From assembly GCA_900544905.1 (NCBI GenBank), contig UQXF01000048.1, positions 1 to 23,403 of the forward strand: DNA of 23,403 nt, read 5' to 3'. Made by a program: the position numbers and the translations under genes. The stretch's first letter is position 1. Every line of letters begins with the position of its first letter. The notes beneath the pieces were generated by a model. The model was given only the letters and a program-made list of their open reading frames with translations. It made no database searches and was not told the origin of the DNA. The DNA is from an uncultured Clostridium sp. (GTDB lineage: Bacteria; Bacillota; Clostridia; Lachnospirales; Lachnospiraceae). Positions 5,782 to 13,982 of this stretch are shown piece by piece.

Positions 5782-8025
5782 ATGAGTAAAAATTTATGTA
5801 GGGAAAAGAAAAGAACGGGACTGAAAAAATATCTTTTTATCTTTCTGGCTGCACTGCTGCTGATACCGGCTGTGGGAATGAAGACGGAAGCGGCAACTAC
5901 CTGTAAATCACTTATGTCTTATCCGGGAAAGACAACAGCAAAGGTGAATATGCGCAAAAAAGCAGGCACGAACTACAAGAGTTACGGAATGCTGGAGAAG
6001 AATGCGGAAATAACCATTCTTGGATATGTATCAAATAAAAATCAGACATGGTACAAATGTAAGGGAAAGATTAATGGGAAAACAAAAACCGGATATGTGA
6101 GTGCGGCGTACATAAAAAAAGACTCAAAGCCCACAGGTGTTGTAAATAAAAAGGTGACATCCTATCTGAATGTCCGGAAAAGTGCGAAAACCTCTTCCAA
6201 ATCATTGATTAAAATTCCGAAAGACACAAAGCTTACCATTACCGGTATTAAGAAGGTGTCTGGTAAATACTGGTATAAGGTTAAGGTGACTTATAAGAAA
6301 AAGACAAAAAACGGTTATGTATTAAGCACTTATGTGGATGTGAAGCGGAATGCCGCTTCTGGAAGCAATCCTCAGAATCCGACAAACAATAATAAGCCAA
6401 TCACAAATAATAACAATACGACAGGCACCATGAAGGGGTATGTAAACAGCAAGGTTACCACATCCTTAAATATCAGAAATTCTGCAAGTATAAAGAGTGC
6501 AATCCTGATGTCCATTCCACGGAACACTGAGGTCACGATTCTTGGCACAAGCGGAGACTGGTACAAGATTACGGTAACCTATAATAAAAAGACCGTTACC
6601 GGTTATGCATCAAAAGAGTATATCACTATAAAGACAACCAATACAAACACGAATACAAATACCAATACAAACACGAATACGAATACCAATACGAACACCA
6701 ATACAGATGCATCCTTTGAAACGCTGCTCAAGAATTTCCCTGAGAGCTACAAGGCAAGCTTAAGGGCGTTACATAAGGAATATCCAAACTGGAGATTTGT
6801 TGCGGTAAATACAAATTTAGACTGGTCTACAGTTATTAAAAATGAGAGTGTGGTGGGAAGAAATGTAATCCAGAGCAATTATCCGAAGGGCTCAGGCTCC
6901 TTAGCGCCATTTTCTTATTTATCAACAGCCTCAGGCGCATATAACTGGGCGACAGATACTTATATTGTAAAGGATGGCAGCAACTGGTACAGTGCAGATT
7001 CCCAGGTGATTTCCTATTACATGGACCCAAGGAATTTCTTAAACAGTACGGATATTTTCCAGTTTGAGGCGCTGGCATATGACTCCTCCCACAGTGTGAC
7101 GGTGGTGCAGAGCATTTTAAGTAATACCTTTATGAAGGGAAATTACAGTGTTGTGGATTCTTCCACAAAGAAGACGGTCAGCGGTTCCTATAAGCAGGCA
7201 TTTATGGATGCAGGAAAAACGGCAAAGGCAAATCCGTATTTCCTGGCAACCAGAAGCAAGCAGGAGGTCGGTGTAAACGGCTCCAATGCCACAAGCGGAA
7301 AATATAAGGGATATGAGGGGATTTATAACTTCTATAATATTGGAGCCTTTGACGGTGGAGATGCAGTGGCAAAGGGTCTGCAGTGGGCAAGAACCGGTAC
7401 TGCTTACGGAAAACCGTGGACAAATCCATATAAGTCTATTGTAGGCGGTGCCCAGTATATTGCCACCAATTATATTAACAGGGGACAGAACACATTATAT
7501 TTCCAGAAGTTTAATGTAAAGCCAAACAATGCGTCAGACTTATACCTGCATCAGTATATGACAAATGTACAGGCTCCGTATTCGGAGGGCAGAACAACCC
7601 GTTCCGCATACAATACCATGGGAGTGTTAAAGGATGCGATGGTATTTTATATTCCAGTATACAATAATATGCCAGCCAGCGCATGTAAACTGCCGGCTTC
7701 ATCGGGTAATCCAAATGCGTTTTTGTCAAGCATTAGTGTATATAATGGCAGCACAGAGCTTAAGGGACTGACACCAACCTTTATCAAGCCTTCCACAAGC
7801 GGTGTGCTTGCAGACAAGGATAAGGTATATACCCTTACAGTTCCAAAATCTGTGTCTAAGGTAACCTTGAAGGCAACTGCAATCAGTAAGCGTGCCACCG
7901 TGTCCGGCACAGGAAGCTATAACTTACAGGCGGCAGGAAAAACCACTACTTTGAAGCTGACCTGTAAAGCACAAAACGGGAAAACGCAGGTGTATACAGT
8001 AAAGATTGTGAGAAATACGAAATAG
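5782..8025 (+). CDS. Secreted SH3-domain N-acetylglucosaminidase (cell-wall hydrolase)
   Basis: Predicted to cut glycan strands of peptidoglycan outside the cell. Seen in order: a signal peptide (basic N-region, hydrophobic core 17-31, likely cleavage after A37 in TEA-A); three bacterial SH3 domains (about 43-110, 120-186, 217-283) that in the family bind cell wall; an Asn-rich linker; a pure Thr-Asn repeat linker (286-307); a GH73/LytD-type glucosaminidase domain (about 311-640), where E495 in SKQEVGVNG matches the catalytic-glutamate region; and a C-terminal cadherin-like beta-sandwich (about 645-747). The ATG at 5782 has GGGGAG five bases upstream; a GTG at 5776 lies inside that site and is rejected, leaving 747 residues. 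The next secreted gene follows by 51 bases without a terminator, so they are probably cotranscribed. Confidence 0.9.
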   Translation: MSKNLCREKKRTGLKKYLFIFLAALLLIPAVGMKTEAATTCKSLMSYPGKTTAKVNMRKKAGTNYKSYGMLEKNAEITILGYVSNKNQTWYKCKGKINGKTKTGYVSAAYIKKDSKPTGVVNKKVTSYLNVRKSAKTSSKSLIKIPKDTKLTITGIKKVSGKYWYKVKVTYKKKTKNGYVLSTYVDVKRNAASGSNPQNPTNNNKPITNNNNTTGTMKGYVNSKVTTSLNIRNSASIKSAILMSIPRNTEVTILGTSGDWYKITVTYNKKTVTGYASKEYITIKTTNTNTNTNTNTNTNTNTNTNTNTDASFETLLKNFPESYKASLRALHKEYPNWRFVAVNTNLDWSTVIKNESVVGRNVIQSNYPKGSGSLAPFSYLSTASGAYNWATDTYIVKDGSNWYSADSQVISYYMDPRNFLNSTDIFQFEALAYDSSHSVTVVQSILSNTFMKGNYSVVDSSTKKTVSGSYKQAFMDAGKTAKANPYFLATRSKQEVGVNGSNATSGKYKGYEGIYNFYNIGAFDGGDAVAKGLQWARTGTAYGKPWTNPYKSIVGGAQYIATNYINRGQNTLYFQKFNVKPNNASDLYLHQYMTNVQAPYSEGRTTRSAYNTMGVLKDAMVFYIPVYNNMPASACKLPASSGNPNAFLSSISVYNGSTELKGLTPTFIKPSTSGVLADKDKVYTLTVPKSVSKVTLKATAISKRATVSGTGSYNLQAAGKTTTLKLTCKAQNGKTQVYTVKIVRNTK
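6637..6702 (+). repeat. In-frame hexanucleotide repeat coding a Thr-Asn linker
   Basis: Eleven consecutive ACN-AAY codon pairs (66 bases) encode (Thr-Asn)11 between the SH3 and catalytic domains, followed by one Thr-Asp. Codons vary at third positions, so the repeat is imperfect at the DNA level. Gain or loss of one unit keeps the reading frame. Confidence 0.95.
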
Positions 8026-8076
8026 TGTTTATATTGATTGATTATATGGATACGATGACGAAAAGGAGAAAGGATT

Positions 8077-9042
8077 ATGAGGAAAAAGCTTGCGGTTTTA
8101 TTAACCCTGGTACTGGTTATCAGTCTTTCGGTGGGAACAGCCTCACATAAAAAGGCATATGCAAAAGAGGCACAGATGTATTTAGAGCTTCCGGAATCCG
8201 TAAAGAAGGAGCAGGAATTTACGGTTAAGGTTATTTTAAACAGTGATGTAAATCTATATTCCATTGATGCGTATTTATCCTATAGTACGGAAACCCTTGA
8301 GTTTGTTCCGGATAATGAGCTTGTCACCGGAACAGACGGAGTGTTGGAATTGAAAGATATCTATGGTGAAGAGACAAAGACGGCAGAGTATGAGTTGACC
8401 TTTAAGGCGCTGGAAACCGGTACGGCGGAAGTAGGACTGACAGATGTGTATCTGATTGATTATACGGATTTGGACTATATTACGGTTGCGCCATCAGTAA
8501 AGCATTTTGACATTGGAATTAATAAAATGGTGGAAGAGGATGCACGGTTAGAGGAGCTGATTGTGGCACCGGGCGAGCTTACGGAAGAATTTAACCCGGA
8601 CCAGCTGGATTATGAAATGCATGTGGGACTGGATGTGGACTATGTGGGAATCAGTGCGGTTCCGATGGATGAGGAAAGCGTAGTTGGACTGGAAATGCCG
8701 GAAAAGCTGGTGGATGGAGAAAATCTCATTACGATTACCGTGACGGCGCTCTCCGGTAATGTGAATACCTATACAATAAAGGTTATCCGCAAGGACTGGC
8801 CGGAAGAGACTTCAGAGGAAGTAACGGAAGAACAGACAACGGAAGCTGGTCTGGAACAGACTACGGAGGCGGAAGAAACGGAGTCCGGCACAGAGCAGGA
8901 AAACAGTACACAGACTTTAACAACGGAAATGCCGGCAACGGAGGAGCAGACCACAGAGGTACCGGTAAATGGGGATGATACCGCACAGACGACAGAGAGT
9001 ACAGCCCAGGATAATGCGGATAATCAGGGTATAGAAAATTAA
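8077..9042 (+). CDS. Secreted cohesin-like protein with cadherin-like domain and Thr/Glu-rich tail
   Basis: A 321-residue exported protein. A signal peptide (MRKKLAVLLTLVLVISLSVG) has likely cleavage after A29 (AYA-K). Residues about 33-145 look like a cohesin-type beta-sandwich: FTVKVILNSDVNLYSIDAYL and the SYSTETLEFV strand match the family pattern. Residues about 152-245 form a cadherin-like beta-sandwich ending in NTYTIKVIRKD, the same fold that ends the upstream autolysin. The last 75 residues are a low-complexity Thr/Glu/Gln tail without an LPXTG or membrane anchor, so it is probably free or held by interactions. Cohesins bind dockerins; none is visible here, so the partner is unknown. 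A good ribosome site (AAAGGAG, 8062-8068) precedes it. It is probably the second gene of the autolysin operon and ends at a shared convergent terminator. Confidence 0.82.
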   Translation: MRKKLAVLLTLVLVISLSVGTASHKKAYAKEAQMYLELPESVKKEQEFTVKVILNSDVNLYSIDAYLSYSTETLEFVPDNELVTGTDGVLELKDIYGEETKTAEYELTFKALETGTAEVGLTDVYLIDYTDLDYITVAPSVKHFDIGINKMVEEDARLEELIVAPGELTEEFNPDQLDYEMHVGLDVDYVGISAVPMDEESVVGLEMPEKLVDGENLITITVTALSGNVNTYTIKVIRKDWPEETSEEVTEEQTTEAGLEQTTEAEETESGTEQENSTQTLTTEMPATEEQTTEVPVNGDDTAQTTESTAQDNADNQGIEN

Positions 9043-9086
9043 AATAGATAACCAGCCGCTTTGGCGGAGAATGTATTGAAAGAATA

Positions 9087-9128
9087 AAAAAGGAGTATAC
9101 GCCGATAGAAGGCAGTATACTCCTTTTT
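9087..9128. terminator. Bidirectional terminator between convergent genes
   Basis: A perfect 14-bp stem (9087-9100 with 9115-9128) with A-run and T-run flanks serves both the plus-strand cohesin-like gene and minus-strand hslO. The loop has an inner GCC/GGC pair. Confidence 0.93.
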
Positions 9129-9138
9129 GCAGCTGGTG

Positions 9139-10014
9139 CTATTTTTCCTCAAGCATATGCTTTAAATCTTCTACATCGAAGGTGTAGCTCCGGTTACAGA
9201 AATGGCAGTTTACTTCAATTGGCTGGTTATCGGCAATCATTTCTTCAATATCCTTCCTGCCAATACTCATAACTGCCTTATAAACACGCTGCTTTGAACA
9301 GTCACAGTGATATTCCGGAGTGATGGAATCGGTTACGGAGATGTCATAGCCTTTAAACAGCTGCTGCATCATATCCTCCGGGGTCATGCCCTGTTCCATG
9401 AGGCTTGTGATGGAAGAAAAATCCTTTAACCGGTTTTCCAAATCGGAGATTAAGGCTTCTTCAGCAAAGGGCATCAGCTGGATAATGAATCCACCAGCAT
9501 GCTTTACGGTGTTGTCCTTTTCCATTAAAACCCCCAGTGCAACGGAGGTGGGAATCTGCTCACTGGTTGCAAAATAGTAGGTGAGGTCTTCTGCAATTTC
9601 ACCGGAAACCAGATTGGACTGGCCTACATAGGGCTCTTTTAAGCCGATGTCCTTGATTACGCTGAGAACCCCAAGGTCCAAGGCCTTTCCCACATCCAGC
9701 TTTCCCTTGGGACTGGGCGGCAGCATGATATCCGGATGATTGACAAAGCCCTTTACCTGTGCCCTTGCATTTGAGGTGACGGTTAACCCGCCTATCGGCC
9801 CGGAACATTGAATCTGCAGGGTGAGGACATCCGAATCGTTTTTGCACATGCCTCCCATGATGGCACCGGCAGTTAACAGACGTCCCAGGGCAGCGGTTGC
9901 CACCGGACTTGTGTTGTGGATGGAACGTGCAGTTTCCACTACATTCCTTGTATAAGCACTGAAAAAACGTACCTGGTTACCGGCTGCCATTCCCCGTAAA
10001 ATAGTATCCTTCAT
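9139..10014 (-). CDS. hslO: Redox-regulated chaperone Hsp33
   Basis: Hsp33 is a cytoplasmic holdase that is inactive while reduced with zinc bound, and is switched on when its cysteines are oxidised. The zinc site is intact: C237-x-C239 and C270-x-x-C273. The N-terminal core (YTRNVVETARSIHNTSPVAT, then RLLTAGAIMG) matches the family. The start used is MKDTILRGMAAG at 10014, giving the usual length of 291 residues. The open frame extends 30 residues further upstream, but that part overlaps the methyltransferase gene and reads as unrelated sequence. GGAGAG precedes the ATG inside the end of the methyltransferase gene. Only one base separates that gene's TAA from this ATG, so the two are translationally coupled. 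Confidence 0.96.
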   Translation of the reverse strand: MKDTILRGMAAGNQVRFFSAYTRNVVETARSIHNTSPVATAALGRLLTAGAIMGGMCKNDSDVLTLQIQCSGPIGGLTVTSNARAQVKGFVNHPDIMLPPSPKGKLDVGKALDLGVLSVIKDIGLKEPYVGQSNLVSGEIAEDLTYYFATSEQIPTSVALGVLMEKDNTVKHAGGFIIQLMPFAEEALISDLENRLKDFSSITSLMEQGMTPEDMMQQLFKGYDISVTDSITPEYHCDCSKQRVYKAVMSIGRKDIEEMIADNQPIEVNCHFCNRSYTFDVEDLKHMLEEK

Positions 10015-10015
10015 A

Positions 10016-10774
10016 TTATTTCTCTCCATTTCTTGCGATAATATAGATGCGTTCGCTTTGGGCGGATGGAGCCTCCGTGGTGAAGGCATCATATGCTGTA
10101 ACATATTCTAAACCGGACTGTGTCAGCAAGTCAATGATTTCCTGAAGCCCATAAGCCCTTTGATGATGTGTCTCGGAAAAACGCCGGAATAAGTCCCCGC
10201 TGTCTTCCCTGGCAAAAATCGTTAAATCATACTGGTTAATACAGTCCTCTTCAAAATAGCTGTTTTCCCAGACATAGCTGCAATTTTCCTGATGGTCGCA
10301 GAAGACCTGGTCTCCAAGAATATTTTTATAAAAGTAGGGCGTTTTCAAATCAAAGATAAAAATGCCCTGCTTTTTTAAATAGCGGTGTACGCCGGAGAAT
10401 GCAGCTTGGACTTCCCCGGCGGTGAGCAGATAATTGAGACTGTCACATACGCAGTAGAACCCGTCATAGCAGGTATCCCCCAAATCCAGCTCCGTCATAT
10501 CCTGGTAAAGAAGTGTGACATTTCCGGCGTCTGCAAGCTTATCCGCCGCAATGGTAAGCATATCGGTGGAATTGTCAATGCCGATTACGGAGTAACCGGC
10601 GTCTGACAGGAGTTTGCAGAGCGTTCCGGTTCCGCAGCCCAGCTCAACCAGTGTACCGTTAAAGACGGAGTTGGCATGAAAAAGCTTTAGAATATACTGG
10701 GACCATTCCTGATAAGGGATGTTATCCATAAAAGTATCATAGACATAGGCAAAGCTCTGATAACAGGTTGACAT
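10016..10774 (-). CDS. Class I SAM-dependent methyltransferase (YqeM-like)
   Basis: A 252-residue cytoplasmic methyltransferase of unknown substrate. Motif I is VELGCGTG (43-50), followed by the acidic end of strand two (GIDNS, D67) and a motif-II-like LYQDMTELDL. The N-terminal FAYVYDTFMDNIPYQEW is typical of the YqeM-like group. A good ribosome site (GGAGAG, reading on the minus strand) lies near 10783-10788. It sits directly upstream of hslO in the same transcript. Substrate could be a small molecule, RNA or protein, and nothing here decides it. The promoter is uncertain, because the region upstream holds a repeat unit and a long hairpin. Confidence 0.88.
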   Translation of the reverse strand: MSTCYQSFAYVYDTFMDNIPYQEWSQYILKLFHANSVFNGTLVELGCGTGTLCKLLSDAGYSVIGIDNSTDMLTIAADKLADAGNVTLLYQDMTELDLGDTCYDGFYCVCDSLNYLLTAGEVQAAFSGVHRYLKKQGIFIFDLKTPYFYKNILGDQVFCDHQENCSYVWENSYFEEDCINQYDLTIFAREDSGDLFRRFSETHHQRAYGLQEIIDLLTQSGLEYVTAYDAFTTEAPSAQSERIYIIARNGEK

Positions 10775-10813
10775 AATGTAAATCTCTCCTCTGTTTTAAA
10801 ATATAAATGAAAG

Positions 10814-10853
10814 AATACCGCAATAATAAGCAGAAGCCTATTATTACGGTATT
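10814..10853. other. Long imperfect stem-loop between minus-strand genes
   Basis: A 15-bp stem with a single mismatch (10814-10828 with 10839-10853) and a 10-base loop. It lies 5' of the methyltransferase gene. The T-tail is poor in either direction, so it is not a classical terminator. It may be an mRNA 5' structure or part of the adjoining repeat element. Confidence 0.6.
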
Positions 10854-10858
10854 ATCAA

Positions 10859-10901
10859 GCTGTCAGACATATGAGAAAAAGGTCTGTTGGACCATTTTTG
10901 A
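10859..10901. repeat. Single diverged copy of the ~43-bp hairpin repeat
   Basis: It shares the core ACATATGAGAAAAAGGTC and the trailing GGACCATTTTTGA with the arrays at 1291 and 20787. The stem here is GGTC/GACC plus A/T arms with one mismatch. It begins 22 bases past the stop codon of the acidic minus-strand gene, where read on that strand it could end transcription. Confidence 0.85.
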
Positions 10902-10923
10902 GTGCCAAAAGCAGCAGTCAGGT

Positions 10924-11442
10924 CTAATAATCTAATTTGTCCTGTTCCTCTAATACATCCGGGTCTTCCGATACATCTGATAATCCTTCGTTTTCGTATG
11001 CGGTAACCGTGTCGTTTTCTTCGGAATCACCGGAAGCGTTAAGATTATCACCAAAAGTGATGGTAGGAATGGAATCATCTGAAAAGATTTCCTTTATGTC
11101 TTCTTTTGGCTCGGAAATGCTGTCAGAGGACTCTGCCGCATTTTCTTCTTCCTTCTGGTTGATGGTTATGGATGTATACTCTCTGTTCTTCTTGGCATCC
11201 TCGGAAAAGACATCATTGAATGCGGTATCCTCGTCCTCCTCGTCATCAAAGAAGAAGTCGTCTTCATCCTGACAGAATTTGTCAGATACTTTTCCAAAGA
11301 GTTTTGAAAAACATTCTGTGGATTTTTTATAAATTGCGCTTTGCTTAATCTGGTCGCGGAAAACATAACAGGCACCACCGATAGCGGCAGCCGTTGTAGT
11401 AAGGGCAAGGAACTTGCCAAGTGTATGATTTTTCTTTGCCAT
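10924..11442 (-). CDS. Acidic small protein with one N-terminal membrane segment
   Basis: Function unknown. The chosen start (MAKKNHTLGK, 11442) has AGGAGA eight bases upstream. An upstream in-frame extension to 11571 lacks a ribosome site and is rejected, leaving 172 residues. Residues about 10-28 (FLALTTTAAAIGGACYVF) form a short membrane segment reminiscent of YtxH-type proteins. Next comes a basic amphipathic stretch, then a strongly acidic, low-complexity region (DEDDFFFDDEEDEDTAF) and a Ser/Glu/Asp-rich tail to the end. It looks membrane-tethered with a disordered acidic cytoplasmic tail. It is divergent from the 699-residue gene and shares its regulatory region. Confidence 0.75.
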   Translation of the reverse strand: MAKKNHTLGKFLALTTTAAAIGGACYVFRDQIKQSAIYKKSTECFSKLFGKVSDKFCQDEDDFFFDDEEDEDTAFNDVFSEDAKKNREYTSITINQKEEENAAESSDSISEPKEDIKEIFSDDSIPTITFGDNLNASGDSEENDTVTAYENEGLSDVSEDPDVLEEQDKLDY

Positions 11443-11488
11443 AATAATCTCCTTATTTTTCATTTTTATTGGGTCAATAGTTACTTTT

Positions 11489-11517
11489 ATTTTAATACGA
11501 TAGGAAAGAAAAAGCAA
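11489..11517 (-). promoter_or_regulatory. Possible promoter of the acidic protein gene
   Basis: On the minus strand TTGCTT (11517-11512), 17 bases, TAAAAT (11494-11489), about 47 bases before the ATG. The match is moderate. Confidence 0.45.
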
Positions 11518-11627
11518 TTCTTTCTTACACGAATTCTTAAATATAATATGTGAAAATCCCGTAAATATCATTCAGTAAACAGACAAGCTCCGGCTTTTTA
11601 TTTCAGATTTCAGGATAAAAGCGGCTT

Positions 11628-11655
11628 TTGACAGATTTTGTACAAACTGTACAAT
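11628..11655 (+). promoter_or_regulatory. Upstream promoter with an overlapping palindrome (candidate operator)
   Basis: TTGACA (11628-11633), 16 bases, TACAAT (11650-11655). Inside it lies a perfect inverted repeat, TTGTACA-AAC-TGTACAA (11638-11654), covering the spacer and most of the -10. A protein bound there would block polymerase. It points toward the 699-residue gene; the binding protein is unknown. Confidence 0.55.
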
Positions 11656-11695
11656 TTCTATTTGTCATAATAGCTGAAAGAGATATAAAATTCAG

Positions 11696-11724
11696 TTGTA
11701 AAACTGGCAAAATTGTGATATTAT
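11696..11724 (+). promoter_or_regulatory. Proximal extended -10 promoter of the 699-residue gene
   Basis: TTGTAA (11696-11701), 17 bases, TATTAT (11719-11724) with TGA just before it, giving an extended -10. It lies about 60 bases ahead of the start codon. Confidence 0.6.
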
Positions 11725-11785
11725 TAGAAATAATTAGGTGAATTTTATTTATTTCACACAAAGCATAATGTAAGGAGGAGTTAAA

Positions 11786-13885
11786 ATGCAGAATTTGCCA
11801 GCAAATGTTACACATAGTAACGATACGAATATTATTTCAATTGCAGCATCTTCAAATAAAGGTATGTTAATCCGGTTCCTGAATGAACAGGTTGAAGAGG
11901 GCTTTTATGCATTAGTTATTGATTATTTAAAGGACCACAATTTTGATTTATCCACTATGCTGGTTGATGATGATGTCAAGGCACAGTGTACAAAATTATA
12001 TGAACTGGGCGAGTTTGTTGATGAGAATATTAAGAAACCAGGAAAATATGAGATTGAAGAGTGGATTGAACCGCTGTTTAAGTTTGTTTATGGAGATATC
12101 AATCCAACGGATACCGATGCGATAATTAATACAACAGGTATCTATCGATATAGTATCTGGCTGATTTATCTGTACCAGCTTGACCGTTTTGGGGAAGCAA
12201 TGCGTCTGATTGGAGAGAGAGTGGCACCGCTGCTGATTAATACCTGCTATCAGATTGCGGATGCAGATGACAGACCGGCGACCTATGACAAGGCTGTTAT
12301 GGGATATATGGATTTAATCAATGTGGTAATGGAGATGGATTTGCCGCCTTCTGCATCAAACTCTGAGGCATATATGACAAATTTGGAAGTATTGTATGAT
12401 TACTTTGTAGAGGATACCCATGTCGGCAATGATTATAAGATTCAGTTCAGTATGGGAATGTTCAATTCCTATATCCGCAAGCAGGATTATAACAAGGCAT
12501 TTGAATTTTATGGTCTGAATGCAGAATATATTCCGGTAGATAATATGATGGTATATGAGAATTTTAAGGAACTGATTCGCAACTGTACCAGTACCCAGTA
12601 TACCAATGTATTGAGCAGAAATGTTATCTCTGCAATTTCCAAGCAGGATATTTACAATAAGCGGATAGATACGCTTTTGGTAGAGGTATCTGCCTTTGTA
12701 AAGAAGGTATGCCGGTATATTGAGGATGAACCTACCATGAAGAAAAATATGCAGATTCTTGGTACAGGAACCTCTTTAAGTGATAAGAGTAATGTGTTTG
12801 AAGGCTTGTATGAGTACAATCTGGTGTTCCATGAGTGCGGAATCAAGCAGCTGGTGAATCAGGATTTATCAACCCGTTCATGGGAGGAGAAGTATGAAAT
12901 ACTGGATTTGCTTTATACAACCCTGAATGTGGTGTTTGATGGCTATAATGTATATGAGATTTCCAATAAAATTGAACATCAGTATGTAGAATTGACATGG
13001 ATTGGAAATTACGTCAATGCAAATCCTTCCATGCTGAAGTTATTCTTTGGTGTGAAGGAGAAGATTAAAGCCTTCAAGATTCGTAAAAATACTATTATTG
13101 AGAAGAGCAAGACCAATTATGAGATTAAGAAGCTGTTAGAGGACCGGCAGAAGCATCTTGTGTTCATGGCAGCAGATGATATGATTAAACATGGTCTGAA
13201 TAATAAGGATGTAAGAATTTTAAGTAACACATATAATCCGGAACGTGCAAAGAAAATGTTTCAGGATACATATGCCAAGATTAATCTGCCGTCAAGATAT
13301 GATGCCATAAAGCAGGAATCAGGCGGTGGAAAGTTTGGCTTTGGTAAATCCGCTGCTTCCTCTTCTAATTCTGAGTTAAGCAAAATGCTGGCAAATCCGC
13401 AGATTGAGGATATGATTTGTAAATCAGAGTGGTTATGGCATCAGTTTGAGGAAAAAGGCAATGATAAACCAACCGAGGAAGAGGTTACTTATAGTGTAGC
13501 CTGTCTCATTAAGGTGGTGGAAACATTGATTGTCCGCAAGGATAATATAGCAGCAGATACAGCGCCAAATAAGAATAAAAAGGTTATTATCACTAAGACC
13601 GGTAAGGTGATTGAGCTTTCCGATGAGTCGGATGATAAGCCGGTGAACAGCAAGGGGAATGAACCGTCTGTCATTGAACATATTCGCAATATTGACAATT
13701 TCCTGAGAGTACGCAGTAAAGAAAATGCAGAATATGTAAAGGCTTATATAGAGGACTGGGTTGCCCTGCTGATGCAGAATAAGTTTGACAAGGATTCTTT
13801 GTTATCTCTGTTTGATGCAGATGAGGTACGCACGAAGACCCTGCAGACAATTAAGAAGCTGAGTATGGATATGGTAACCTTATAA
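11786..13885 (+). CDS. Large cytosolic protein of unknown function (699 aa)
   Basis: I do not recognise this family. The start has a near-perfect ribosome site (AAGGAGG, 11772-11778). There is no signal peptide or membrane segment. Residues about 30-500 look mainly helical, with repeat-like helical hairpins (for example around FNSYIRKQDYNKAFEFY, near 230). A Gly/Ser-rich linker at about 512-532 (GGGKFGFGKSAASSSNSEL) separates this from a C-terminal helical part (533-699) containing a charged insert (KKVIITKTGKVIELSDESDD, starting near 598). No nucleotide-binding or metal motif was found. The gene has two promoters and its own terminator, so it is monocistronic and probably well expressed. It could be a scaffold or regulator, but this is a guess. 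Confidence 0.85.
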   Translation: MQNLPANVTHSNDTNIISIAASSNKGMLIRFLNEQVEEGFYALVIDYLKDHNFDLSTMLVDDDVKAQCTKLYELGEFVDENIKKPGKYEIEEWIEPLFKFVYGDINPTDTDAIINTTGIYRYSIWLIYLYQLDRFGEAMRLIGERVAPLLINTCYQIADADDRPATYDKAVMGYMDLINVVMEMDLPPSASNSEAYMTNLEVLYDYFVEDTHVGNDYKIQFSMGMFNSYIRKQDYNKAFEFYGLNAEYIPVDNMMVYENFKELIRNCTSTQYTNVLSRNVISAISKQDIYNKRIDTLLVEVSAFVKKVCRYIEDEPTMKKNMQILGTGTSLSDKSNVFEGLYEYNLVFHECGIKQLVNQDLSTRSWEEKYEILDLLYTTLNVVFDGYNVYEISNKIEHQYVELTWIGNYVNANPSMLKLFFGVKEKIKAFKIRKNTIIEKSKTNYEIKKLLEDRQKHLVFMAADDMIKHGLNNKDVRILSNTYNPERAKKMFQDTYAKINLPSRYDAIKQESGGGKFGFGKSAASSSNSELSKMLANPQIEDMICKSEWLWHQFEEKGNDKPTEEEVTYSVACLIKVVETLIVRKDNIAADTAPNKNKKVIITKTGKVIELSDESDDKPVNSKGNEPSVIEHIRNIDNFLRVRSKENAEYVKAYIEDWVALLMQNKFDKDSLLSLFDADEVRTKTLQTIKKLSMDMVTL

Positions 13886-13905
13886 ACCGGTTTAAAAGAA
13901 TATAG

Positions 13906-13933
13906 AAGGGGAGCTTTTAAAGTTCCCCTTTTT
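13906..13933 (+). terminator. Terminator after the 699-residue gene
   Basis: A 12-bp stem (13906-13917 with 13919-13930, opening at the tip, one G-T pair) runs into five T. Confidence 0.9.
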
Positions 13934-13982
13934 GCAGTCATTTATTTTGCGGCAGAATATAAAGCAGTATGAGGTGGATTGG

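Noticed and set aside
6836..7910. Several minus-strand open frames inside the autolysin gene
   Set aside because: They are shadows of a well-supported gene on the other strand, with low-quality composition and no ribosome sites.
9150..9165. AAGCATATGCTT near the end of hslO, resembling the repeat leader
   Set aside because: It is coding sequence for the HslO C-terminus and lacks the rest of the repeat.
12652..13941. Minus-strand open frames inside the 699-residue gene
   Set aside because: No ribosome sites or recognisable motifs; the plus-strand gene has strong start, promoter and terminator signals.
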